Part shown: positions 25,136 to 38,345 of the stretch, in pieces
Layout of the letters: each line of letters opens with the position of its first letter
Numbering within the stretch: position 1 is the stretch's first letter
Assembly (NCBI GenBank): GCA_017165825.1
Contig: CM029368.1
Span: 3,152,030-3,216,029 of the forward strand
Source of the DNA: Hepsetus odoe
Taxonomy: Eukaryota > Chordata > Actinopteri > Characiformes > Hepsetidae
Length of the DNA: 64,000 nucleotides
Reading direction: 5' to 3'
Notes under the pieces: model-generated
Database searches by the model: none
The model's input: only the letters and a program-made list of their open reading frames with translations
Told to the model about the DNA's origin: nothing
Program-made: the position numbers and the translations under genes

Positions 25136-27962
25136 GACAGAAAGGCTTAGTGAAGCAGCATTATGAGTACTACATGGACGCAAATAGAACAGGACACTAG
25201 GACAAAGGTCCCTGAGATGCCAGATGGAGGACATATAGTGCCAGAAAATGCAAAAATTCTGTGTAACAGACTGTAGCGCACACGATTCTGTGCCATCCTG
25301 ATATGGCTTTTAAAAAAAAAAAAGTTCATCAGGCTTTAAGCAGAACATATTTCCTATCTGAACCAACTGTTAGCTAAACATTTGTCACAGACACAACACC
25401 CAGAGCCTTTGCTGTTACTGCACACATTTTTGTCTGTACTAGGTTATCCTGGACCACATTCCAATTTCAAGCAGACCAAAGTCACGATATTTGGGATTAA
25501 TTCTTCCAATTCTTAATATTCTTGTGTTCTTTAAACCTCCTCTGCATAGTGATCCCGATCTGAACAGGCATCTTTCTTAGGGTTCATTTCAATATTTCAG
25601 GCTCTAGTGTCTGTAACATTACGATGTAGAAGTGCTTTGTTGTGGGGTTCTCACTGTGGCCTGGCACACTCAGCGACATTACCTGCCAGTAAACTGTTCT
25701 CCATTTAGCCTCCCCTCCACAGTGTCTCAGTCCTGAAGGGCTCCAGACCTCTGACACTTGCCCCACTCAGGTGACGTCTGAGGTAGCGCGGTTATTTTCT
25801 AAATGAGTGGAGTCGTTTGCAGCTGATTGTAAGCATCCCTTCTTTGTTTGCTCTGCTGTTCTGCCTCTACTTGTCACTTGAGGAGTTAAGTTGTTTAAAA
25901 AGGTGAAAATCTGATCTAGTCAACAGCGACTATTTCTCTCTCCCTCATACACCACGTCTACACGGGCAAGCGTGTGATGTGGATTAGGAGTCGGCCTGGG
26001 ATCGGAGGGTGTGGGTAAAGAAATCGACACCTCTTACAAGTAGGTTGCCTGGGTACCTTGGCTTGAAGTGCAGTCCCCGTCCCTTTGTTCCCTGGGCGCT
26101 TTCATGGCTGCACCCCTGCTGTGGTGTTTGTGTGCATGGGTTAAATCTGAGGTCCAATTTATTGCAGTTTGCTGTTTGCTTGTGTGTGACCTCAATGATG
26201 AGAATAGTCTTTCCCTTTCCTTCCTTTCTCTTTTACTGTGGAAAGCAGGAGTTTTTCTGGCGCTCTGTTGTGTCAACTTGAACGGCTTAAAAACGATGGT
26301 CTTAAAACTCGTTGATTCATCAAAAAATGTTCTTCTTTACACAAATGACACAAGTACAAATATAATGGATAAGAACCCGGGTTCTATTGTTTAAAAGGGT
26401 TCTTGTTTTGATATGATGCATGGTGCATCAAAAACTGTAGTTACTCAGCATTGGTAAGCGTGCTAGATGCTGTGTTACGAAGAGCTCTTTTTAACTTTAC
26501 TGCCATGATATAATTGAGCTTTATAGTGCCCGCTGTTTCCCTCTGCTGAGAAATATAAGTGACCCCTCACTTGGCCCTGACCTGGAAGGATGTGTCGTGA
26601 CCGCGTCAGCTGCTCTTCTCTCTGTCTGAATTTGAGGTGTGATGCCACGCCCTTCATCAGCGCAGGAGCAGGCAGCGAGTGCCTGTGAGCTCTCTGAAGC
26701 ATGATGAGCTTCTCAGCCAATCCTACTTATCAATTAGCTACAGACTTTCTCCAGGAATAAGGCTTGAATGTTATTTCTTTATCATTGTAGAGATGTTCAA
26801 TAAGCGATCTTTTGTTCATGCATTTGATTAGAAGATCAGATATTACTATATTTATATATATACATGTGTATTGGACATTATGTTTTGCATGGTTTTGAGA
26901 AATATATAACATTTTGAGTGTTGTTTTATTTGAAATGACTCATTCAGTCTTATTGACTTTGCTGTCACTGCTAAATGAACCGAATGATCATGAGTTTTGT
27001 GTTCTGGTTCATGTTTGTGCGTATCTCACATCTGACGCGCTCTTCCGATCTGGTATTAAACAGACAGCAAGAGCTTTTGTCCACAGGCAGAGTAAACAGA
27101 GAGCCTTCCTTTATGCTCAGATACGCACGTTCCCCCTTCCTTCTCTCTGATCCAGCGTCGCTTTAACATGCCACTTCCTTTAGCTAATCCATTGTTCTCC
27201 AATTAGCTGAGCAGATCCCAGAGCTGCCAGTCCATATGCTGGGAGAAATGTCTCATTCCCTCTCTAGTTCACTTAGCTCAGGAGCGCTGGGGCTAATATG
27301 AAACGGCCCTGAAATCCTGCCTTCTGTTTTATTGTCTGGTCATTATCAAAATGCGCAGTGGCGGGAGAATTGGTCTCAGCCGTGTTGACTCTGCATTCTT
27401 CTATTTTGCGTCGGTGTTTAATGTGCTGCAGGTCCGGCCGTTCGGACACTTGCTTTGTTTGCGGTGGAAAGCTGAATACTCTGTGTGGTTTGTGTGTCAT
27501 TCCTGATTTGTGTGTGGAGAACAGATGTTTGAATGTGTGTTTTTCTGCTTTTTTGTTTTTGTTTTTTCTGTTTTTGTTTTTGGGATCATTTAGGAAGATT
27601 GAAGTAGACCCTTTGACGCTGATGTATTTATGTTTAGTTCTGAGGGCACAGCTTCATGTCAACACTGAACAAATTCACCTGCTCCCATGATGGAGAAGCA
27701 AACGTGATAAGACCATGGCGCTGTAGCGTACACTCGTCCGTCTCCGTGCTTTTTTCTGATCCACTTCTGATTTATAATTATAAATAGAAGAAGAGGAAAC
27801 ATTCTATCTGGGTTTAGTTTTCACATCATGGTGGTGCAGTGATTAATTAGGGGCTCCTAGAATGGATGCAGTGAATCCCCCCCCCCCCCTTCTCACTCCG
27901 ACCTTTCAGCATATTAAAATGAACTCATTTTTTCTCTTTCTCTCTCGCTCTCTCTTTTTCAG

Positions 27963-28208
27963 GCTCACCTGCATTGCCAAGTAGCATGGCTAACTTTGGC
28001 AGTTCAGGATGAGGATGAGCTGGAGGATGATGAGGAATGCGAGGAAGAAAAAACACCGAGCGTGGCATCAACGTCGTGCCAGTCTACACAAGAGAAGGAC
28101 CTCCTGAAAAACTGATGGACAGAGAATTGCAGACTATTTGCAGCGTTGGTTTTCATTTAACATTTCTAGATGCTCTGACCCAGAATACTGGATTTTCTAC
28201 TGATGGAG
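27963..28208 (+). CDS. jarid2: jarid2 window exon 3: acidic linker, with two compensating frame breaks
   Basis: The acceptor tttttcag ends at 27,962. The first 15 residues, GSPALPSSMANFGSS, match human GSPALPNSMVYFGSS. That frame then meets TGA at 28,010-28,012. The expected continuation, an acidic DEDELEDDEECEEE run followed by SVASTSCQST, lies one frame over, from 28,008. At about 28,096, just after SCQST, the expected PR continuation needs a return to the original frame, which stays open to a donor at GATGGAG/gtgagg (28,208) in phase 1, exactly what the next exon needs. The net loss would be 3 bases: 2 at 28,007 and 1 near 28,096. The 3' boundary is inferred from phase only, because human HNGH is not recognisable here. 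Sequence errors or real lesions are both possible. Confidence 0.65.
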
Positions 28209-28566
28209 GTGAGGTCAAAACAAAACAAAAATAATGTTATTTAAGCGTTTAAATGTCTTTAGAAGGAGGAGAGAATAATGTTTGATTAGAGACGTGGTGT
28301 GTGTGTGTGTGTGTGCGCGTGTGTGTTCTGTGAGACAGCAAAATACACGTGGGAGTGACAGAATGCTTCCATCTTTCCTCAGTATCATGGTGAAAGGTGT
28401 GTGAGATGTTCCTGCATTCAACTCTGGCTGTGTGGAGATAAGACACACACACACACACACCCCACCTACACACACCTATCTGCTCCACTGGCTTCCTCAC
28501 ACATACCACCGTGCACTTAGAGCTGTTCCTTTTGTTTGCTCTCTCTCTGTTTTCTCACTTTGCGAG

Positions 28567-28567
<1 letters not shown>

Positions 28568-28628
<61 letters not shown>
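28568..28628. repeat. (CT)n microsatellite
   Basis: About 30 CT units, followed by GTGCGCGTGTG. Confidence 0.97.
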
Positions 28629-28631
<3 letters not shown>

Positions 28632-29018
28632 GCGCGTGTGTATGGTGAAAAGATTCAGAGGTGTTTGTTAATGAAACGTGGTGTAAAGAACAAACAGTGT
28701 GGTCAGTGGTAATGAAGGTTCAGAGCTGACAGGTGTGTGTATTTGAACCACTGTGTTATCAGTTGCACATGCTTAACTTTAAGTGTCACGCTTAGTAGTA
28801 TCAAAGTATCACTTACACACACACATACTGGCGCAATCCATCAGTATGTATGAGTGTCTCTGTAGGTATGAGAGAAGTGTTAGATCATTAGAATGTTTAC
28901 CTTTTAGTATTCTTGAATGTTCATTTCTGTATTTCTAGCAACTTTCTGGTTAGAAATCCTTACTGGAGGAGAGTTGTTGTACTACAGTTAGTGTACTGTG
29001 TGGAGTGGACATTTCCTC

Positions 29019-29205
29019 CTACTTCCTCCCACCGTCCAAAGACCTACACCAGGTGGATTGGAGATGTCAGTGTGCCTAGATGTGATGTGTTTGTCTGTAT
29101 GCTCTGTGATGGACTGTCCCAGGGTGTTTCACACCTGTAGGAAACTCAGGACAGACTCCCAACTCCATCATATCCAGGACAAGCGGCTCAGAAAATGAGC
29201 AAGAG
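29019..29205 (+). mobile_element. SINE-type retroposon fragment (core and tail)
   Basis: Contains the phrases CTTCCTCCCACCGTCCAAAG, GTGATGGACTGTCCCAGGGT and CAAGCGGCTCAGAAAATGAG. The same phrases occur, in order, at 55.8-56.1 kb and, inverted, at 59.2-59.5 kb. The tRNA-like head is missing. Confidence 0.75.
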
Positions 29206-30585
29206 AGTGAGTGGTTTCACCATCTGGAAAATAGCCTGTCGCCCAGCTGAAATTTCAGGAATGAAGATTAGTGGTTCTGCTTCTAAGATGGACTTTTTGT
29301 CTTGCTGATGAGTGGAGAGACAAACAATCAAATAAGTTAAAGTTTTTTGGAAAAGTGGTGGATCAATTGCAAATTTCCCCCTTTTGTTCTGTCAGATGTT
29401 TACTGAGCAGTTGGGGAATCTGATTCTCTGAATCTCCTTGCGGTCACTGAGGCTGCACTGAGTTCTGGTTGACACTGACACCGTCCCAGTTTTGAATCTA
29501 AAGCTCAATTCTGCTTGAGAGAGACTAGACCAGTTGAGCCAGTTTTGATGAATAATGCTTTTGCACCTTTTTATGTTTCTTTTTCATTCTAATAGTTTTA
29601 AAGTTACATTGACTTGTTTCTGTGAAAATATATAGGACTGGATAATATACAGAGTTGCTTTGTTTTTAAGAAAAGGGACTCAATGAAAGTGTTTGTGTGT
29701 TTCAGGTCTTATTTTACAGACTACTTTGAAAGCATTTTCATGTTTCAACCTGCCCTAATAGTTAACAGATTAGTAAAAATGTGGTTGCTTACATATTTTT
29801 ATTTAGAATTAATCCACGTTGCATTTGTTAGACAGTGTTCATAGAAGTATTCCCATGTGCCTGACATGAAACATTATGCTGATTTTATTCAGCAAACATC
29901 AGCTGTCCTCAAAGCACCAGAGTCATGCTGTAGGACAAAAGCAGAGGCTTTATAGCACTGCTAATGTGGGTTTAGCATATAATTATATGTTTGCTATGAT
30001 GCTCATGAATTGTCTTAAATTAGCTGTTGTGGCCTAAATCAAACCTGTGTCTGACTGGACCTTCACTGGTAAGATCTCATGATCATTATGTTAATGTGCG
30101 TAACACAGACACTGTATGACTTCTGTCACAATGTGGAGATGACAAGGTTAGTTTAATGTGATGTAGTGCAAGGAAGGTGTTCAGCAAAAATACAAGTAGT
30201 GTCACATTTTAGAATTACTGTCAAACTGTGAGTGCAATGTGTTTCTACCACTGTTTAATCAAATACAAAAGAGATTAATTATTATTAGAAAACATGTTTG
30301 ATCCGCATGTTCCGCCTCATTCCTAACTCTGTGACAGTATGATACTGTGGCTCAACCTAATAACAGACAAAATTACAGTATACTGAAAACTTCTGTCGAT
30401 TTGGACTGCACCTAATCATGATAGAGAAAGTATGTCCTATAGTTTCTCTCTTCTGTTTCTTTCTCTCTTTCTAACAACTTTTTCTTTTTTCTTATCTGCC
30501 TCCTCCACTCTTTTCCCCGACTACCTTGGAGCGGCCAAACCCTTATTGTACTAGCGTGTCCAGACTTGACACTTCTTCTATTACC

Positions 30586-30586
30586 T

Positions 30587-30624
<38 letters not shown>
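30586..30624. repeat. (GT)n microsatellite
   Basis: About 18 GT units, followed by a short CT-rich stretch. Confidence 0.95.
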
Positions 30625-30626
<2 letters not shown>

Positions 30627-32789
30627 TCCTCCCCTCTACCTCTCTCTCTCTCTCTGTGCTCCTTTCTGTATGCTGTGCCCTCCCTTATGGCGGTGTGTTT
30701 ACATTTCTAAATTAAACACCTTTTATTGAGTTCAGGCTGCAGTAGCCGCTCCAGACGAACGCCAGAGTTTAACAGAGCTCACATGAGCTTTTCCCCCCAC
30801 ATAACACAGAATCCCAGTAAAAATAAAGCCCAGTCTGTCATAAATAAAGTGAGCAGGCTGAATGTGTTAATTAGCTTAGTTCAGGGGCCTCATTTAAGAG
30901 CGGCTTTGGCTACGGCAGCCGAGGCCTTTGCAAAAATGTAGTCGAGCCTGTGCTGGGACCAGTTTGGTTGAAGTTAACACTGAGTGCAGGCTTAGGATTT
31001 ATTACACAGAACTGCTACACAACTAATGTGTAATTTATGTAGTTGTGAGAGAAAGGAGGTGAAGTGTAAGACCTAAAATGGGCACTTAGTATTGAAGGAG
31101 CCGTCGTCTGAGCTGAAAATGTGCTTTTAATTTCTGAATACAGAAGCTTGGATTTTAAGTCAGCTCTGAGAAACAGCTACAAACACAAGGTCTGGATTTG
31201 GTGTAAAATGAAATTATAGGAAAGGACTTTATTCTCACTTTTTCATGTTGGAGGATCTATGGCATTTTGGGGCTCCTAAGATCCTGAAAATCTAATTAGG
31301 ATCCATGTCACCATGAAGGATTACATGAAGTATAGTTTAAATAGAAAATGACGGCGTCTGTCATCAGGAAATCTGGGACTTGGACGCTCTACCAACAGGA
31401 TAGGATCCAAAAACAATTGCCCAAATCATAAACATTTGACAGAGCATTCATAGGCCCTATGGGTTAGGTGAGCAGAAGGGTCCCCGTTAGTGGACCTAAG
31501 ACCCATGAGAACCTGCAGAAATTCTTAGTGACAGGCGGTTGTCAATTGAGTGCTCTATGTTCTCCAGTTTCGTAAAGTTTTGGAGAAGGCTTTATGTTGG
31601 CAAAGGGAGTTTTCACAAAGTAGTAAAAACAGATGTGCAACTAACTGCGAGACACATGTTTTTATTAAATATTGACATTATTTCACATTGATTAAATGTT
31701 CAGTTAAATGTTCTTCAGTTAAATTAGATATTTTCTTGTTTTAGTGCCAAATGGAGCCAAGAAGCCATATTTGTTTCTCCTGATTCATTTAATATTTACC
31801 TTTGGGTGGTGTTAATTATAGAGAAGCTAGTTTTCATCACAAAGACATTTTAACCAGCTGTTTATAACTCCGTTATACCATATATAGTTACATGGAGTCT
31901 GAGCTCTGTTTGTCTTCACGGCTGCTTTTCTTTATATTTTGCATTTTACTAAATCTGTCAGGCTTGGAAGAGCGTCAGCTGTTTGTGCTCTTGTGTGTAA
32001 TGACTCCAACCAGAAACTTTCTGCGCTCTGGATGGTAAAAAAAAAAAAAGACTGAGACTGTTATTTATTTTATTTTTTTCAAAGGATTTTTTCTGGAAAG
32101 CAGAGAGGCATTTTGTAACCTCGGTTTACCAGTTTCACCTTTAAATTAAGTAAATGGGTTAGCATCATGCTTTTGAATAGTTTATCTCTTTAGATGTATC
32201 CTACTAACGCTTGAGATGGTTGGTATCTGAAGTTCTTTTATTTGTTTGTTGTCTTTGCACTGAAACTACCATGATGCTAATGATAAATCCTTATGCAAAG
32301 CTTCTAATGATAGAATTAAAACCTTCAGCGTTTCTTCTGCAAATTTTAGTCATGGTTATATTTTTGTGGAAGTAAATGTGCTGTCACGGCGTGGGGCACG
32401 TTTTGGATTTTGAAATATATTCGATGCATCCAGTAGCCATGTGTGAAAATTTGTGTTCTCTGTAGAGGATGTGCACATAATTACACTTCAGACATTCAGA
32501 CAACTTGTAATTTCAGACATAAGACAGCAAAATAACAAATAGCAAGGCTTACACATCATCACGTATCATGGTTCTAGCAGCAATGAAATGTCTCAGACCC
32601 ATCAAGGTATTTAATAATCTCAGATAGACTTGCCAACATGCTTTCTGACACAGTTTGTCATACTGGTATCTGCCTCAAGTTCAGCGCATAGTTAAAAACA
32701 GCAGTCATGTAGAAGCAGTGAATTCGTCTGTACGTTTGACCAACTGGATGGAGGATGTTGTTTGTTGACTTTCCGTTTTTGATGTGCAG

Positions 32790-32974
32790 TGTTTAACGGC
32801 CACACTAAGCTGGTGAAGGAGAGGGAGAGTACGCCCAGGCCGAAGAGCAGAGAGCCAGTGGTGAAGGATCGCTCAGAGCGGGCAGAGAGCCGGAGAGAGC
32901 AGAGCCAGTGCACCAGAAACCACACTGCCAACGGCCACAGCCTCAGAGGAACGACCGAGGAACTACGCAAGCAG
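32790..32974 (+). CDS. jarid2: jarid2 window exon 4: charged linker
   Basis: The acceptor gatgtgcag ends at 32,789 and the donor gtaaga starts at 32,975. With one incoming base it reads VFNGHTKLVKERE, then a Lys/Arg/Glu-rich stretch containing AESRREQS, and ends LRKQ in phase 0. Human has VFNG at the start, ADSRREQ in the middle and DLRKQ at the end; the rest is poorly conserved. There is no frame break. It belongs to the unstructured region of JARID2 reported to help bind nucleosomes and PRC2. Confidence 0.93.
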
Positions 32975-33666
32975 GTAAGACTGAACATCAGTCTCATAAT
33001 GCTGCATCTTCTCTACACAACAGAAAAATATGGGACGTTTGGGTTTGCGTACAGGCTGCACGTCCATAGCACAGCTTGGAGATGCTGCATCGCATCTGAT
33101 CAAACAGAAAACAAAGTGAACAAAGCTGCATTTTTGCCCCTGCTGTGCAGGATGTCAGATAAACTCATTGGTATCCAAATAAATCACACTTAGGGTGGAA
33201 AGCTCTTTATTATCCCTGTACAGTAAGTGTGATTATATACCACACTATTTTTGGGATTGTGCAAATTATATTTTTGAGATGGTTTTAAGGAAATTGTATC
33301 GGCACTGACAAACTCTGCTTTTTTGATGAGGCCACAATCCATAGAGTCTTGCTAATAAAGAATCTTGAACTCCGTTCAGTTTAGAACTGAGTCTAATTCA
33401 GCGCAGTAGAGAGATTGAGGAGATGCATATGCCTGCTCTCGGGACTGATCTGTATTTCTGACAGTGACAGTAGCTAATTGGAAGCAAGAGCTGGAGGCAG
33501 CTCCTTCCTCTTTCTCCCCTCTGTGAAATGACCATCACTTCAGCAACGGCCTCGGCAGGACCAGGCTGCAGCCGGCCTGCTCTACAAGCGCTTAATTACA
33601 CCAGGCACCGTTCCTGAGTCAGCTACCGTCAACTTAACAACACGTCTAAATCTCTCTCCTCTCTCC

Positions 33667-33669
<3 letters not shown>

Positions 33670-33742
<73 letters not shown>
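33670..33742. repeat. (CT)n microsatellite
   Basis: About 36 CT units without interruption. Confidence 0.97.
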
Positions 33743-33743
<1 letters not shown>

Positions 33744-34747
33744 GCCCTAATTTTAACAATGCCTGACTAATTGTGTAATATTGTGTAGGTCCCCTGTCCC
33801 TTATCCGTTAAAGCCTGGACTCTGCAGAATTTCCCTACAGGTGTGAGGGGTATCTGACGTAGGAGTCGTGCTTGGTAGGTATTTATAGGTGTTGAGTTGG
33901 GAGATGAGGCCTCCATGGATCTTGTTGTTCCAGCACAGTTGCCAGATTGGACAGCGGTCTAGGAAATTTGGAGGCTACATCTTGAAGTCTTGGTCGTGGT
34001 CATGTTTCACTGGCCTGTTCTGAGCAGTGTTGAGTAACCTTGACAGGATTATCCTGCGTGAAAGAGTTCACTGCCGTTGAGGAATACTTTACGTGCACAA
34101 TTATTAAGCAAGCGAGCATTGTGACTATATCATCATTTTTAGGCATATAAAACTCCAAGCTATATAAACTTGAATGCTGATTGTTATGGTTGAAGCAGAT
34201 CAGGTGATGTGTATTTGTGTATGTGAGAGTGTGGCAGACAGATTTTTCATGTTTGATGGACTGAGGAGACACACGTGTATCGCCAGTCGCTCCGCCATTT
34301 CATTTTGTAAACATTTCAGGTTTTTAGGTTTTTAACATGTAGTTGTGCACACACAGTGTATGCAGGCATCATGAAGAACTGGTTTGGTCAACTCTGTAAC
34401 AGTGTTGTCAAAGTAACGTCCACGTGAGTGAGGACCACAGGTTTCCCAGCAGATCATTACCCGGAGTATAACGCTGCTCTCATATCCCCACTGTAAATAC
34501 TTTCGCCATGGGCATCCCAGACCCCGTTAGTTTCACCTGTTGTCATCCATTGGACCACTTTTAACAGGAGCGCCATTAGAGAGGCTCTGGCCAGTTTGTA
34601 CACCAGTATGTTCCATATCAACGTCACTCAGATGCCTCGTCCATTTCTTCCTGCTTTGTACATCCTTCAAAACCAGGCTGTTCTTTTGCCTTCAAAGACG
34701 CGCACAAAGCTAGAGATAGAAAGCAGTCTGGTTTTGAAGGATAGAGT

Positions 34748-34980
34748 GTCTGTGTCTGTGTGTGTGTGTGTGTGTGTGCGCGTGTGTGTGTGTGTCTTAT
34801 GAGCTACAGAAGTGCAGATGTTCTCTGTTAAATCTTCCTGCCATCCTGCAGCTGGTCTATAGCAACACACCTTGACATCATCTGGACACCAGACACACAC
34901 ACACACACACACACATTAGTGTGGCCCCAGAAATGGATTAGGTAGTGAACAGCACCTCCACCTCTTGCTCTCCTCTCTCT

Positions 34981-35013
<33 letters not shown>

Positions 35014-35190
35014 AACCTGCTCTGTCTATCTATCTATCTGCTCTGGGTGGAGCAGTTGGGGCGCTTTGCTCTACTGAGGCACAGACCAGAGCGACTCATG
35101 AGCCACACTTGCTCGTCTCTCTCTCTCTTTCTGACTCTCTCTTTCTCCCCCCCCTCTCTCTCTCTCTCCCTCTCTCCTTCCCTTTTCTCC
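34748..35190. repeat. Cluster of GT, CA and CT microsatellites
   Basis: GT units at 34,748-34,796, CA units at 34,893-34,914, CT units at 34,980-35,011 and an interrupted CT tract at 35,116-35,190. The GT and CA blocks, about 100 bp apart, are potential pairing partners. Confidence 0.9.
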
Positions 35191-36324
35191 AGCTCCTCAA
35201 GCAGACTAAACAATCGCACGCAGAGTGGTTCCACTCTCTCGTGCATGAGGCCTCATGAGACTTAAAGGAATGGGTTGGTGGGCAAAACCAGCAGTCAGGT
35301 GTTCTCTGCCACACAGATTCACATCACTGCAATGAGCGAGAGAACAGGCTTCTTTTCTGCTGAATAGGATCAGTCCTGCGGGGTTATACCATTGCTTTAG
35401 TAAAGGACTCTCGGAAAGAGACATGTTTAGGCATTACAGATGAGAGAACTGACAGGAAATCCACTTCTGTATATCTGTGTGTGCAGTGGTGTGCAAGCAT
35501 TCAAACACACTGCTCAGAGTGCATGTTTTCTTGATCTTCTGACATGGAAAAAAGTACCACTTCCTCTACAGTCAACATGCATTTCTGAGATGCAGTTTCG
35601 TTGGGTTTTTTATTTAAGATGATTGTATTTATGGCTGGACTACATGGATAAACTCTACTATTTGATGACTTGAATGAATATATCTCTATTTCTCCAACCT
35701 TAATCTGGTTTGCAATTTTTTTATTCTTTATTTTATTTTTTAGATTTTGTAATGTAATGTTCCTCACACAAGCTCTGCATTTTTACATAATTAACAGACC
35801 CTCAGTCAGAACCTGTCAATATTGGTTATAATATGAGTGACATAGGAAGTTATCAAATAGCAGCCTTTGTGTCTTTAAAACATTTTCTAATTTGCCAATT
35901 TTAGTGTCAAGATGGAATCATTAGACACCTCAATCACTCTCACTCAATGTTGTTACTCTATCATGCTCAATTTGAGTGTACAAAATCCAACCTACTCTCC
36001 CCGTTCGTTATGTGTTAATTCACCTTAAACACCAGCAGCTCTTTACTCTTTCAGAACATTTAGTGATGAATGGACAAGTCGATCGAAAAAAGTGCAAATT
36101 ACTTTGAATGAATTATTCATTGTTCGTTAACATTCTGTTGATGTGAATCAGTTTTCCCAGCTGATGGTTCTGTTCCATCAACATCAGATTGTTGGGAACA
36201 GACCAGAAAAGTAGATGTTTTAAAGGTGGAGCTGCTGCAGAACAGGAGTCACACCATGCTGTGGCTCACACAGAGGGCATCCATCATACCTTACCCACCA
36301 CCCTGGAGCTGCAGCACTGCTCTA

Positions 36325-36545
36325 CTCCTCTCTCTTTCGCGCGCTCTCTCTCTCTCTCTCTCTCTCGCTCTCGCTCTCACTCTCTGTCTCTATCTATTTA
36401 TCTATCTCTCTCTCACTCTCTAGCTCTCTATCTATCTCTCTCTTATTCTATCTCTCTAGCTCTCTGTCTGTCTATCACTCGCGCGCGCGCGCTCTCTCTC
36501 TCTCTCTCTTGCTCTCGCTCTCGCTCTCTCTCTCTCTCCTTTTTG
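36325..36545. repeat. CT/CTAT-rich simple-sequence block with a CG run
   Basis: Interrupted TCTC, CTAT and CTGT words with a (CG)n block at about 36,480-36,491. Composition gives long frames of Ser, Leu and Arg that are not genes. Confidence 0.92.
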
Positions 36546-37049
36546 TTTTCCTCTCCACTCTGTCCCCTTTAGTTATTTATTTTTTTCTTTCTTTACATTT
36601 TCTGTCTCTCTCCCTCATCTCTTTTTACTGTCTTGCTGTCATCTCTTTTGTTTTTGTTTTATTTCTCTTTTTATCTCGCTCCTTCCCGCCCCCTCCTCTG
36701 TCCCCCTCTGCTTTTTTTGCTCAGTGAGAGGAGGGGAAGCGACTGATGAAGGAGATCGTGTTTCACTACCTCCCCTTATCTTTTAATAGCCTCTCTTTGT
36801 GTTTGGCTCCACCTGATAGGAATACAATACAGCGTCCTGCTCTGGAGACCGCGCCAGTCTGTCCTGTGGCTCAGCCCATTGATGGATCGCTGCAGCCGAG
36901 GCACACTTCACTTAAAGCTGCCTCCAGTGAGGAACCAATACAGTGGGGCAGCACAGTGTCTCGCTGGTTAATCGTGATGCTTTTTCCACACCAGTATCAC
37001 AGACTGCAATGTGCAAAAAGGAACAGATGTCCTGTGAAAAGTCTCAGTG

Positions 37050-37262
37050 TTCGTTGAGTCTAGACTAGTATTTCGGCAGCGGTAATAGAGACCCCAGGAT
37101 GGAGAAGTCGTGGGTTCGAATCCCAGACCACTACCAGGGCCTGCCCTGAGGTACCATATCCACCACTGCTCCCTTTAAGTAGCTGCCCACATGGTGTGTG
37201 TGGGTTAAATGCAGAGGATGCATTTCATTGGGGTTCACGGAGTGTTGGGACACAATGACAAC
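37050..37262 (+). mobile_element. tRNA-derived SINE
   Basis: B-box-like GTGGGTTCGAATCCCAG at about 37,107, then CCTGAGGTACCATATCCACC, GGTTAAATGCAGAGGATG and a tail ACACAATGACAACTTG. Same family as 21.9 kb (inverted) and 47.3 kb. Confidence 0.85.
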
Positions 37263-38345
37263 TTGTAGCTTTAAAAAAAATAGTGATGATAAAATACTTG
37301 TCTAGACTAATAGGGCTGGTTTTAATTGAATCACGTCAATTAAGAAGATCGTAAAGTGCATAAGCTAACAGTGTTTGTTTGTTTGCTTGTTTGTTTTTTT
37401 TTTGTTGTTTTTTTTTTTCCCATACTTGATACCCGGATTGGATCAGTTCAAACTCTGGTTTGAAAAAGTTTATAGGTATTAGAGGCTTACGCGTTCCATA
37501 CCAAACATTATTTTCTTTTCTATATTCATTTTTAAAAGTAGCTAAAAATAAATGTGATACATTCTGAAAAAAATAAAGGAAAATACATTTCTGGCAGTTC
37601 TCAAAAGAAGGAAGTGTATTTATAGTAATTTCAACAAAGAAAACAGTCTCAGTTTTGTTTTCCACTTTACATGCCACAAAGCTTGTGTTCTTGACTCATG
37701 ATCAACCTGCTCTGTTGTAAACTCCAATCCAACTATAAGTGTTACTTCTTTTTAACTATAAAGTAGTTTCATTGATTCTCTGTTACAGGGTGTGTAAACT
37801 GGTAATAGAATACCTTCTATCCTGCAAGCTAGGCAGAAATGTGGTGAAGGCCCCTAATGTGTGTAGGGCTCTCTTACAGTGTCATTCCAAAGTGCTTTTG
37901 TGGTGAGGCCTAATGGTGCCTTAAGCCTCTTCTGCAGCGCTCAGAAGTGCAAGGAGGCCCTAGAATCCATGCAGCTTTATCTGAAGCATTAAAACCCGAA
38001 GCTTAAAAAAATCATACCATATAATAGTGTTTCTTTATGTGCTGATGGAATTTTAACCATAAACCCTATTCTGGAGTGACTTTTCAAAAACCAGCAGTTG
38101 GTGTATGTATAGTGTAGAGTGTCAGTCTTTTTGTTTGTCTCTTTTTTTTTCCATTAGTTGCACTGCACACCACAGATTTAACGCATATCTGGGGTGTTTG
38201 CAATGCGTGTTGTGTTCTGAATAACATTTGTTTAAAAGTGAAACCCAGGCCATCTCTCGAGGCAGTTCAGTCCCCGAATTAGGTTTATATACAACATCTT
38301 CAGTGGGAATGGCTAACCCCCCCTTCTCTCTTTCTTTACTCCCAG

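Larger units (their letters stand above)
18992..27962 (+). other. jarid2: 9.0-kb jarid2 intron
   Basis: Noncoding. It contains (TC)n at 19,225-19,270, an antisense tRNA-derived SINE at 21,941-22,155, GC/AC repeats at 22,801-22,849, GT, TA and CA arrays at 23,290-23,418, and a decayed tandem tract at 24,930-25,135. The acceptor region is CT-rich with a C10 run at about 27,879-27,889. No other exon is supported. Confidence 0.85.
28209..32789 (+). other. jarid2: 4.6-kb jarid2 intron
   Basis: Noncoding: CT array at 28,568-28,628, a SINE tail at 29,019-29,205, GT array at 30,586-30,624. The rest is AT-rich unique-looking sequence with nothing I can identify. Confidence 0.8.
32975..38345 (+). other. 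jarid2: 5.4-kb jarid2 intron
   Basis: Noncoding: CT arrays at 33,670-33,742, 34,980-35,011 and 36,340-36,540, GT/CA arrays at 34,748-34,914, and a sense SINE at 37,050-37,262. It ends in ttactcccag. Other parts are AT-rich without recognisable features. Confidence 0.85.

Noticed and set aside
37080..37140. tRNA gene suggested by GTGGGTTCGAATCCCAG
   Set aside because: No cloverleaf with paired acceptor stems; it sits inside a repeated SINE body with two other copies in the window.
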